DNA from: an uncultured Prevotellaceae bacterium
Lineage (GTDB): Bacteria; Bacteroidota; Bacteroidia; Bacteroidales; Bacteroidaceae
Assembly: GCA_947306605.1 (NCBI GenBank)
Contig: CAMZHB010000133.1
Span: 1-5,295 of the forward strand
DNA: 5,295 bases
Direction: 5' to 3'
A program made the translations under genes and the position numbers. The notes below the pieces were generated by a model. The model saw only the letters and a program-made list of their open reading frames with translations. It made no database searches and had not been told where the DNA came from. Within the stretch, counting starts at the first letter, position 1; every line of letters begins with the position of its first letter. Below are positions 1-5,295 of the stretch, piece by piece.

Positions 1-34
1 GTACTGCGAAAGTGGGAGAGTAGGTCGCCGCCGT
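1..34 (+). rRNA. rrf: 5S ribosomal RNA, 3' end only
   Basis: The first ~34 bases match the 3' part of bacterial 5S rRNA: a GTACTGC segment, a short GAAA-containing turn, then the conserved GGGAGAGTAGG block and a GC-rich tail (GTCGCCGCC) that would pair with the missing 5' end. The 5' two-thirds of the gene lies to the left of the window. The exact 3' end is uncertain by a few bases. An intrinsic terminator follows within 10 bases, as expected for the last gene of an rRNA operon; no tRNA gene follows it here. Confidence 0.88.
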
Positions 35-43
35 TTTATTGAG

Positions 44-76
44 GAGTCCGTTCCGAACTGGAGCGGACTCTTTTTT
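44..76 (+). terminator. Intrinsic terminator of the rRNA operon
   Basis: Bases 44-54 pair with 60-70 to give an 11-bp stem (GAGTCCG against CGGACTC at the base, one G-U pair at 51/63, then TCC/GGA) with a 5-base loop, followed directly by six T residues (71-76). It sits about 10 bases after the 5S end, so it is the rRNA operon terminator. Confidence 0.93.
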
Positions 77-100
77 GTTGGCTTTTGGTGAAGGGAAATA

Positions 101-136
101 GTGGCTATAGTGATTATAGTTACTATAGTGGCAATA
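101..136. repeat. Degenerate 9-bp tandem repeat, four units
   Basis: Four consecutive 9-mers read GTGGCTATA, GTGATTATA, GTTACTATA and GTGGCAATA (101-109, 110-118, 119-127, 128-136). The preceding 9-mer (92-100, AGGGAAATA) may be a decayed fifth unit. The TATAG core recurs exactly every 9 bases at 106, 115 and 124, and the ACTATAGT in the third/fourth unit is itself palindromic. It lies in the spacer between the rRNA terminator and the next promoter, outside any gene. Its function is unknown: it could be a simple-sequence expansion or a protein-binding array. Confidence 0.7.
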
Positions 137-199
137 TTTCGTGAAAGATTGATTTATTTAGCGGCATTTTTTTGTGAAAGGGCGTTTTTTATCTAAAGT

Positions 200-231
200 T
201 TTGTTGGAATGTAAAATAGTTCTTATCTTTG
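200..231 (+). promoter_or_regulatory. Bacteroidetes-type sigma promoter for the dockerin protein gene
   Basis: A TTTG element at 200-203 is followed after 20 bp by TATCTTTG at 224-231. This fits the known Bacteroidetes primary sigma consensus (TTTG at -33, TAnnTTTG at -7). Transcription would begin near 236-240, leaving a short A/T-rich leader of about 20 bases before the ATG at 259. The leader has no Shine-Dalgarno sequence, which is normal for this phylum. The remaining spacer (77-199) shows only the 9-bp repeats and A/T-rich DNA. Confidence 0.75.
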
Positions 232-258
232 CAATAATTATTAACGAATAAACTACGC

Positions 259-333
259 ATGATGAAGAAATTACTATTACTTTCGATGCTTTGTACTGTG
301 ATGGGGGCTTTGAGTAGTGTGATACAAGCAGCC
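259..333 (+). other. Signal peptide of the dockerin protein
   Basis: Residues 1-25 have a positive start (KK at 3-4), a hydrophobic core from L5 to about L18, and small residues ending in Q-A-A before NYD. This is a Sec signal peptidase I signal cut after A24 or A25. No cysteine follows the core in lipobox position, so the protein is not a predicted lipoprotein. Confidence 0.85.
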
Positions 334-2580
334 AATTACGATTTGTACATAGCCGGTACGCGGGTGACGGATGATAACAAGGCAGACATCCTCGGTAACG
401 GAGCGTTCAGCTACGAGTCATCAACAAAGACGCTCCTCCTGAAAGGCGATTATGAATTGGCTGCTTCCAGCTCAGAAAGTGTTATTGATAATAGAAATAT
501 CGAAGGTCTTGTCATTGATGTTACGAAAGATGTCACATTGACTTCAGGGAATAGTATGGCAATTTACTTAGGAGCTTCTTCTACTATTAAGGGGAGTGGT
601 AAGCTGACTCTAAAGAATCCTGCCCTTTCTACTATTTATGTCCGTTATGGTATAGGAATTAACTATGCCAATCTGACTTTGGACCATGTGACCATCAATT
701 CGGAATGTGATGCTGGTATTTATGGGCTTAGCAATAATTATACTGAAAGCCTGATAATAGATAACTCGTCGCTGATTATTTCGAATGCTCGCTTTTCAGG
801 TATAGGAGATTTAGGTTCTCTGACCTTAATAGGTAGCAAGATAGCCACACCGGCTGAGTCATACTACGACAAGTCTCGACGGCGGGTTGTGGATAAAGAT
901 GGTAATGCTGTGATTAACCTCTCTATCTTACCCGAAGCCGATCTCTACGATCTCTGGGTAGGTGGCACGCAGGTGTCAGCCGGAATAAAGGATGATATAC
1001 TTGGCGATGGCAAGGTAAGCTATGAACCGGAAACTTCAACGCTCAAACTCGACGGTGCCACCATAGACGTTAACGGTACCAACAAGATAGGCATAAAGTC
1101 GTCAGTGTCCGACCTAAATATCGTAGTATTTGGTATTAATGCAATCAATTCTCCTTCCGGTTTCGGCATTTGGGTGGAGCCCGGCTCTGGAACTGTCACC
1201 TTCAAAGGGGGCGGCTCACTGGACATCACCTCATCTAACGCGGGCTTTTCTACTTATGCCAACGTAGTATTAAATAATGTACAGTTGTCGGTGCATAATA
1301 TAGGAGACTACATCGGAATGGTTGGCTTGAAACTAAATAGCGACACAGGTCCTCTGCCGACACTGACCCTGACAGGTTCAAGAGCCGAACTCAAGGCTTT
1401 TGGCGGTCGTAGTTATGGCAGTTTGGGTTCACTGACCGGTTTCAGCGGACTGTCATTGTCAGACGGCTTGTATATTACGGCACCCTACGGAGCGACGTTC
1501 GAACCCGGAACAGGTATAGTGAAGAAAGGCAGTGCGGTAGTAAACGAGTGGGTGATACTCGGGCCATTTGTCTCCACGGATATTTGGGTGCGCGCTACGC
1601 AGGTGACAGGCAGTAACAAGGACGACGTGCTTGGCGACGGCAAGGTAAGCTATGACCCGAAGACCAACGTGCTGAAGCTGAAAGGTAGCCCGTCGGTGCC
1701 AGACAACAGCCTGTGGGACGTGAAACTGGCTGAGAAGGGCGACGCCGCGTTGTCCGTGGCGCGTGTGGTGACGAAATGGCTCGGCCTGTCGCTGAGCGAT
1801 GCAAGGGCCTTGGTTAACTCCGCACCGTGTGTCCTCGCGGAACAGATATCGAAGGAACGGGCCACCCTCTTTGGCCAGGCTTTGGAAAAGACCGGTGCCA
1901 CAGTGAAGCTGGTCAATGCCAAAAGTGGTGTGGAAGAAGATGTGGAGGATGCCTTCGACGAGTTGGCAACCGAGGGGGCCGACATCTACAGCAATGTGGA
2001 GGACCTGACGATAGAGGTATCGGGCGACTACGCCGCCTACGGCACGACAGCCGGCATCGCCGTGGACAAAAACACGGTCATCAAAGGCGATGGTGCCAAA
2101 CTATTTCTTAACGGTGGCACCCATGGTCTGCTTGTCGGCAAGGACGCTTCGGTCAGCATCGAAGACGGCCTGCAACTTACGGCAGTGGGCCGGACGGAAC
2201 GGGGCATCCATGGGGAATCGAAAGAGTCGTGCGGCCTGTATGTAAGCGGTGCCTCCACATGCGTGCAGGCCTATGGCAACGGAGGGGCTGTGGGTGGTTT
2301 CAGTTTCCTGCAACTGAACGACGGTCTGAAAGTGACGGAGCCCCAAAAGTATAATTTCTACAACGGTTATGTGGCAGACTCCGTTGGCGATGCGGTCTAT
2401 ATTGTAACAATCAGTTCTCCTTTCAATCCCGCCGACGTGAACCGCGACGGCACGGTGGACTCGGCGGACATCGTAGCGGTCATCAAGGAAATGCCCGACG
2501 GCGACAAGAAAGCCGACGTGAACGGTGACACGGTGATCGACTCAGCCGACATCGTGGCTGTGATTAAAGCTATGAAATAG
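259..2580 (+). CDS. Exported three-module repeat protein with L7/L12-like insert and C-terminal dockerin
   Basis: This 773-residue protein has no function that I can name as a whole. Residues 1-25 form a signal peptide (MMKK, a leucine-rich core, cleavage near VIQA/A). Three modules follow, each opening with a 'YDLWVxGTQV...KDDILGDGKVSYDP' type motif (residues 27, 230 and 440) and closing with a 'DGLxIT.P' type segment and a short strand. Their interiors are rich in G, N, T and alternating hydrophobics, suggesting beta-helix or beta-sandwich folds. Module 3 carries an extra ~87 residues resembling the L7/L12 C-terminal domain (485-552). Residues 724-773 are a type I dockerin with two EF-hand-like loops. 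There is no membrane anchor or lipobox. ATG at 259 or 262 could be the start; no ribosome binding site decides it. The gene has its own promoter after the rRNA operon and is probably monocistronic. G+C rises sharply from the first half to the second. A surface adhesin, scaffold or glycan-binding role is inference. Confidence 0.93.
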   Translation: MMKKLLLLSMLCTVMGALSSVIQAANYDLYIAGTRVTDDNKADILGNGAFSYESSTKTLLLKGDYELAASSSESVIDNRNIEGLVIDVTKDVTLTSGNSMAIYLGASSTIKGSGKLTLKNPALSTIYVRYGIGINYANLTLDHVTINSECDAGIYGLSNNYTESLIIDNSSLIISNARFSGIGDLGSLTLIGSKIATPAESYYDKSRRRVVDKDGNAVINLSILPEADLYDLWVGGTQVSAGIKDDILGDGKVSYEPETSTLKLDGATIDVNGTNKIGIKSSVSDLNIVVFGINAINSPSGFGIWVEPGSGTVTFKGGGSLDITSSNAGFSTYANVVLNNVQLSVHNIGDYIGMVGLKLNSDTGPLPTLTLTGSRAELKAFGGRSYGSLGSLTGFSGLSLSDGLYITAPYGATFEPGTGIVKKGSAVVNEWVILGPFVSTDIWVRATQVTGSNKDDVLGDGKVSYDPKTNVLKLKGSPSVPDNSLWDVKLAEKGDAALSVARVVTKWLGLSLSDARALVNSAPCVLAEQISKERATLFGQALEKTGATVKLVNAKSGVEEDVEDAFDELATEGADIYSNVEDLTIEVSGDYAAYGTTAGIAVDKNTVIKGDGAKLFLNGGTHGLLVGKDASVSIEDGLQLTAVGRTERGIHGESKESCGLYVSGASTCVQAYGNGGAVGGFSFLQLNDGLKVTEPQKYNFYNGYVADSVGDAVYIVTISSPFNPADVNRDGTVDSADIVAVIKEMPDGDKKADVNGDTVIDSADIVAVIKAMK
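337..939 (+). repeat. Protein module 1 of 3 (residues 27-227)
   Basis: Module 1 begins YDLYIAGTRV, followed by ADILGNGAFSYE, then LLLKG (to G63) and, 21 residues later, a strand of L-V-I-D-V. The inside has short alternating strands broken by glycine turns (for example GKLTLKN, ANLTLDHVTI, SLTLIGSKI). It closes with TP at 197-198 and a short valine/isoleucine strand. It is the most A/T-rich of the three copies: 20 of 60 bases are G or C at 721-780. Confidence 0.8.
946..1566 (+). repeat. Protein module 2 of 3 (residues 230-436)
   Basis: Module 2 begins YDLWVGGTQV at residue 230, then KDDILGDGKVSYEP and LKLDG (to G266), with the next strand (L286-N-I-V-V) 20 residues on. It ends with LSDGLYITAP and a short VVNEWVIL strand. 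Its opening shares 25 of 26 bases with the module 3 opening (1000-1025 against 1630-1655), so these two copies are related by a duplication still visible in DNA. Confidence 0.82.
1576..2418 (+). repeat. Protein module 3 of 3, interrupted (residues 440-720)
   Basis: Module 3 opens with TDIWVRATQV and KDDVLGDGKVSYDP, then LKLKG (to G476). The next strand of the module (L583-T-I-E-V) is 107 residues away, against 20-21 in the other copies. The difference of about 87 residues holds the L7/L12-like domain and an acidic linker. After it the module resumes (GDGAKLFLNG, IEDGLQLTAV) and closes with LNDGLKVTEP and VYIVTIS before the dockerin. This part is clearly richer in G+C than module 1. Confidence 0.8.
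1711..1917 (+). other. L7/L12 C-terminal-domain-like insert (residues 485-553)
   Basis: From L485-W-D-V to T549-V-K-L-V the segment aligns without gaps to the E. coli L7/L12 C-terminal domain as I remember it, with about 26 identities in 69 positions by eye. Shared landmarks are DVxL, the G before helix 1, the GLxL turn (G509-L-S-L), the AxxLVxSAP helix (515-523), the SK start of helix 3, and ALExxGAxV at the end. The positions of the ribosomal domain that contact translation factors (K65, R73, K81 and K84 in E. coli numbering) are A497, T505, S513 and R516 here, so binding EF-Tu or EF-G is unlikely. An acidic linker (about 554-574) joins it back to the module. Homology is strong by pattern; function is unknown. 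Confidence 0.78.
2428..2577 (+). other. C-terminal type I dockerin domain (residues 724-773)
   Basis: Two calcium-loop repeats lie 27 residues apart: D726-V-N-R-D-G-T-V-D-S-A-D737 and D753-V-N-G-D-T-V-I-D-S-A-D764, each followed by an IVAVIK helix. Calcium-ligand positions 1, 3, 5, 9 and 12 are acidic or Asn in both. The second loop has Thr758 where the usual Gly stands at position 6. Dockerins bind cohesin modules in cellulosomes; in Bacteroidetes they also occur at C-termini of exported proteins without a known cellulosome. No cohesin is visible in this window. Confidence 0.9.
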
Positions 2581-2601
2581 CCATGAGGCTATTTCATAGC
2601 T
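2568..2601. repeat. Perfect 13-bp inverted repeat over the stop codon
   Basis: Bases 2568-2580 (AGCTATGAAATAG) are the exact reverse complement of 2589-2601, with an 8-base loop (2581-2588). The left arm encodes the last codons and the TAG stop. No T tract follows on the plus strand, so it may stabilise the 3' end of the mRNA or work with the GC-rich hairpin 33 bases further on. A classical intrinsic terminator is less likely. Confidence 0.8.
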
Positions 2602-2633
2602 ACTTTCGGACTTACGTCCTACTTTAGACTTTA

Positions 2634-2667
2634 AAGGCGGCGTCTCGGAAATCCGAGGCGCCGCCTT
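2634..2667. terminator. Bidirectional hairpin terminator between convergent genes
   Basis: Bases 2634-2648 pair with 2653-2667 in a 15-bp GC-rich stem with one G-U pair (2643/2658) and a 4-base loop AAAT. It lies 53 bases after the dockerin gene stop and 7 bases after the esterase gene stop on the other strand, so it can serve both. The stem ends in CCTT on the plus strand and CCTTT on the minus strand; both T runs are short, so termination may be only partly intrinsic. Confidence 0.78.
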
Positions 2668-2674
2668 GTGTATA

Positions 2675-3907
2675 TTACTTCAGACGTTCGTTTGCAAACT
2701 CGATGTACGACTGCCAATCGAAATCGGTTACATCGTGTATTCCTGTGCGCATGTGGTATCCGCATTGGCCTTTCCAGAGATGTTCGTCAGGGGCGGGGAA
2801 GGAGCAGTCTCGCAGGGTGTCATACTTATAAAGGGCATAGACTTTGCCGGCTTCCTGCAATGCGAGGAACTCTCCGCGAGGGTCGGCCCACCGGTCCTCT
2901 TGCGCGCTGGCCACGTAGACGGGGCGCGGGGCAATGAGGGCGAGCAACTCGTGCTGATCCATGGGAAGCGAGGAAACGTTCTGGCTGTAAGAACGATATT
3001 TGTTGCAGAACCACCAGGGGAATGCCCGGTTGATGCTTGGCACGGTCTCGCCATAGTTACGACGTGACAGGGCCGCACCGGAGCAACCTGAATTGTTGGA
3101 AATGACCATGGCGAAGCGTTGGTCCTGTGCCCCGCACCAAAGAGCCGTCTTGCCCAAGCGGGAGTGGCCCATGACGATGGTGCGCTTCTTGTCGATGTTT
3201 TTCAGTGTAAGCAGGTAATCCAGCACCCGGGAGCATCCCCAGGCCCAGGCGGCGATGGCTTTGCCGGTGTTGTCACGCAGGGCGGCCTCGGAGTTGATTC
3301 CAAAGAGCGGATAGACGGATTCTTCGAGTTTGCCGTCTGCATCGTAATAGATGTCGTAGTAATGGAATGTGGCTACGGCATAGCCAGAACTGACGATGCG
3401 GTCGTAGGACCAGCGGGAAGCCTGGTTGGCCCGTACAAAAGTAGTGTACTGCGACTCGATGACAGCCGGGTCGTCGGTCGTGGTGGCATTGCCCTGGAAG
3501 TTTGGGGAAACGAAGACCGGACACTTCTTCACGCCTTTGGGCATGTAAATCAGAACGAGCATCGTGCGGCTCTGCCCGTTTCCGCTGAAGGTCATCTCCA
3601 CCTGACGGCGGATGGCCTTTCCTGCGAGGGCGTTGTCGCTTTCTTCGACGACGCGATACTCTGCCACGATTTCAGCGTCGGGCATGACGCCGTATTCGTT
3701 GTCCTGAAAGAGTTGCAGAATTTGCGGGCGACGTATCTTTTCCCACGCTTTCTTTTTGGTGATTTGCAGCCCGTCAGGTGTGGTCAACGCATCAGGCAAC
3801 GTATAACTACCCACCCGGGACTCTTTGTAGTTCGCGTTCTGAGCCTGGACAGACAGACTTGTCAGGAATAGTCCGGCTATAAGAAGGATGGCACCGTTCT
3901 TTTTCAT
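2675..3907 (-). CDS. Exported CE15 family esterase (glucuronoyl esterase-like)
   Basis: This 410-residue alpha/beta hydrolase resembles bacterial carbohydrate esterase family 15, whose members cut the ester between 4-O-methyl-glucuronic acid on xylan and lignin alcohols; related proteins are often labelled acetylxylan esterases. Residues 1-22 are a Sec signal peptide (MKK, hydrophobic core, SVQA/Q), so it acts in the periplasm or outside. Ser249 in G247-H-S-R-L-G-K is the nucleophile, and His391 near the C-terminus (GIHDVTDFDW) is the likely catalytic histidine. The family's NSGCSGAAxxRR block is at 272-283, and the R-W/Y-rich lid segment FPWWFC at 296-301. The acid position used in fungal enzymes (E in ESG) is N272 here, so the acid is more likely D338 in AQEDRWADP. 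The gene is full length, lies 54 bp downstream of the phosphatase gene, and probably shares its transcript. Only moderate A/G-rich sequence precedes the ATG. Exact substrate is inferred. Confidence 0.9.
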   Translation of the reverse strand: MKKNGAILLIAGLFLTSLSVQAQNANYKESRVGSYTLPDALTTPDGLQITKKKAWEKIRRPQILQLFQDNEYGVMPDAEIVAEYRVVEESDNALAGKAIRRQVEMTFSGNGQSRTMLVLIYMPKGVKKCPVFVSPNFQGNATTTDDPAVIESQYTTFVRANQASRWSYDRIVSSGYAVATFHYYDIYYDADGKLEESVYPLFGINSEAALRDNTGKAIAAWAWGCSRVLDYLLTLKNIDKKRTIVMGHSRLGKTALWCGAQDQRFAMVISNNSGCSGAALSRRNYGETVPSINRAFPWWFCNKYRSYSQNVSSLPMDQHELLALIAPRPVYVASAQEDRWADPRGEFLALQEAGKVYALYKYDTLRDCSFPAPDEHLWKGQCGYHMRTGIHDVTDFDWQSYIEFANERLK

Positions 3908-3961
3908 GTCGGTGTATATAAAGGAAAAGGTAAAAACTCCGGGCGGGACCGCTGCGGCCGA

Positions 3962-5295
3962 CTATTTCAGCAAGTTGCCGAGGTCGCGGGGCACGTAGAA
4001 CTTGTCGGTGCGGTCCACATAGGTCATCACCGACGGGAGTTCCACCACGCGGGAAGCAGAACCGGTCAGTGTGACGATGTTGGTAAAGGCATCTATGGTA
4101 AGCTGCTTGCCGTTGCGCAGATTCTTTACCACCAGTTTGGGGAACGCGCCTTTCTCTTCCGGCTTCACGATTTCGTAATCATAACCCTTGAAGGCGATGT
4201 CGTGGTGCGTGAAAATGCGGTCGGTGAACTGGTCCATCTTGCCGTAGAGTCCGAAGCAGGCCTGCATGTAGTGGGCGAGTTCCACGTTGGTGCTCATTCC
4301 CATGGGGATGGTGCCTTTGGGGTGGTAGGCAGCAAGGAACACGTCTTCTCCGGTGTGGCCGAAGGTGGTCCAGCCAAGGTAATTGCGCTTGTTGAGAAGA
4401 CTGATGACGAAACCTTCCATGTCGCCGCGGGTGCGCAACTCCTTAGGCAGCGGGCTCTTCTCGTAACTCTTGCAGTGAGCGAGCTGGTCCACTTCTTCGT
4501 CAGTGAGATCGCAACCTTCGTAGGTCTTGAAGAACGAGCGCACGCTGTCGAAGGGCTCTTCGTTGAGCTTCTGCGTCAGGCGGCGTGCCGACATTTTGTA
4601 CTTAGCGATGGGACCGAAGACCACATCCATGGGCTGGCGCGAGTAGTTGCTCAGTCGGGAGCAACCGATGCTCATGCCGCTGTTACCGTGGTCGGGCACA
4701 ATGATAACAGCCGTATTGCCGTCGCGACGGGCGAAATCGAGAGCGACACCACAAGCCTTGTCGAAAGCTAGAAATTCGGGTGACAGGGCGGCGGGGTCGT
4801 TGCGGTGGGCGGCATAGTCAACTTGGCTGCCTTCGACCATCAGGAAGAAGCCTTTCTTGTTTTTCGACAATATCTTCAGGGCTATTTCCGTGGTTTCGGC
4901 CAAAGACGGTTGCTTGGTGTCGTCACGGTCAATGTCGTAATCCATGTCGCCACTGTGGAAGAGCGCCCACAGTTTCGAAGCCTTGCTGCTGCGCAGGGCT
5001 TGCACGTTGTCGCGTATCACTTCGTAGCCATGCTTCTTAAGGTATTCCTCGTGGCGGTCTTTCAGGTAGTAGTTGCCGCCTCCGATAACCACGTCGAGGT
5101 TCTGGTGCACCTGCTGTTCGGCAATGATGTCACTGGCACCGCGGTTATAGTAATGAGCCGAACAGTCGGCCGGTGTGGCGTGAGGAAAATGGCAGGTTAC
5201 CACCAGACCCGTCGACTTGCCCTGCAGTTGCTTGGCTGCTTCGAGTAGGGTGGCCATGGGGCCGTAGGACTTCGTGCTGTCGATGGGGTCTATAT
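3962..5295 (-). CDS. PhoA-superfamily alkaline phosphatase, 5' end outside window
   Basis: This metal-dependent phosphomonoesterase is open to the window edge. The frame reads on 12 codons (IDPIDSTKSYGP) beyond the ATG at 5257, which is internal, so the signal peptide and nucleophilic Ser/Thr are missing. Counting from that internal Met, HATPA (26-30) and R39 match PhoA 153-157 and Arg166. MVEGSQVDYAAH gives E142, D147 and H151 (PhoA E322, D327, H331). PDHGNSG gives D189 and H190 (D369, H370), and GHTGEDVFLAAYHP gives H301 (H412). All zinc and magnesium ligands that fall in the window are kept. PhoA Asp153 is His26 and Lys328 is Tyr148; His at 153 is the arrangement of mammalian enzymes. There are about 110 residues between D-H and HTG, against about 42 in E. 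coli, and about 80 extra C-terminal residues. The esterase gene follows after 54 bp. Phosphate control cannot be judged because the promoter is not present. Confidence 0.92.
   Translation of the reverse strand, partial: IDPIDSTKSYGPMATLLEAAKQLQGKSTGLVVTCHFPHATPADCSAHYYNRGASDIIAEQQVHQNLDVVIGGGNYYLKDRHEEYLKKHGYEVIRDNVQALRSSKASKLWALFHSGDMDYDIDRDDTKQPSLAETTEIALKILSKNKKGFFLMVEGSQVDYAAHRNDPAALSPEFLAFDKACGVALDFARRDGNTAVIIVPDHGNSGMSIGCSRLSNYSRQPMDVVFGPIAKYKMSARRLTQKLNEEPFDSVRSFFKTYEGCDLTDEEVDQLAHCKSYEKSPLPKELRTRGDMEGFVISLLNKRNYLGWTTFGHTGEDVFLAAYHPKGTIPMGMSTNVELAHYMQACFGLYGKMDQFTDRIFTHHDIAFKGYDYEIVKPEEKGAFPKLVVKNLRNGKQLTIDAFTNIVTLTGSASRVVELPSVMTYVDRTDKFYVPRDLGNLLK

Noticed and set aside
101..136. CRISPR-like array
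   Set aside because: The units are 9 bp, contiguous and degenerate, with no spacers and no cas genes nearby.
141..180. GTGAAAG direct repeat (141-147 and 174-180)
   Set aside because: Seven bases repeated once in A/T-rich DNA is not enough to call an operator or attachment site.
1595..2346. Several short frames on both strands within the GC-rich half of the dockerin gene
   Set aside because: The main frame there encodes module 3, the L7/L12-like domain and the dockerin without interruption. The alternatives show only low-complexity, Arg/Pro/Ser-rich translations.
3119..3871. 250-codon plus-strand open frame opposite the esterase gene
   Set aside because: It lies wholly antisense to a gene with a clear signal peptide and catalytic motifs, and its translation shows no recognisable domain. 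It is a shadow of the codon bias of the GC-rich gene.
3908..3961. Terminator or promoter between the phosphatase and esterase genes
   Set aside because: There is a GC-rich stretch followed by five T residues on the minus strand, but I could not build a convincing stem next to the T run, and no TAnnTTTG element is present.
4202..5248. Plus-strand open frames (189 and 147 codons) opposite the phosphatase gene
   Set aside because: They are antisense to conserved metal-binding motifs of the phosphatase and have no recognisable domain or promoter.
5255..5257. ATG as the start of the phosphatase gene
   Set aside because: The frame stays open to the window edge, and the catalytic Ser region and signal peptide of the family would be missing, so this Met is internal.

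Overview
The window looks like chromosomal DNA from a member of the Bacteroidales (Bacteroides/Prevotella type). Four things suggest this: the 3' end of a 5S rRNA gene; a promoter of the Bacteroidetes type (TTTG, 20 bp, TAnnTTTG) with no Shine-Dalgarno upstream of the start; a secreted repeat protein with a C-terminal dockerin; and an exported CE15-type esterase next to a PhoA-type alkaline phosphatase. The genus cannot be fixed from this sequence.

Layout. Positions 1 to about 34 are the last bases of a 5S rRNA, followed by its intrinsic terminator (44-76), so the window opens at the end of an rRNA operon. The spacer to the first protein gene (77-258) holds a degenerate 9-bp tandem repeat (101-136) and the promoter of the first gene (200-231). 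The plus-strand gene 259-2580 encodes a 773-residue exported protein: signal peptide, three copies of a roughly 200-residue beta-rich module that opens with a 'YDLWVxGTQV' motif, and a C-terminal type I dockerin. The third module is interrupted by about 87 extra residues that align without gaps to the C-terminal domain of ribosomal protein L7/L12. This is the most unusual feature of the window.

A perfect 13-bp inverted repeat overlaps the stop codon of that gene, and a strong 15-bp hairpin (2634-2667) separates it from two convergent minus-strand genes. These are an exported CE15 family (glucuronoyl esterase-like) hydrolase (2675-3907) and, 54 bp upstream of it, a PhoA-superfamily alkaline phosphatase whose 5' end lies outside the window (3962-5295). 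The two minus-strand genes probably share a transcript that starts beyond the right edge.

How they might work together. The esterase would be expected to cut ester bonds of glucuronic acid on xylan, and the phosphatase to release phosphate, both outside the cytoplasm. The dockerin protein is probably an exported or surface protein with a possible scaffold, adhesin or glycan-contact role. No functional link between the two transcription units is shown by the sequence. Beyond the dockerin protein with its ribosomal-protein-like insert, I see no multi-gene novel system here.
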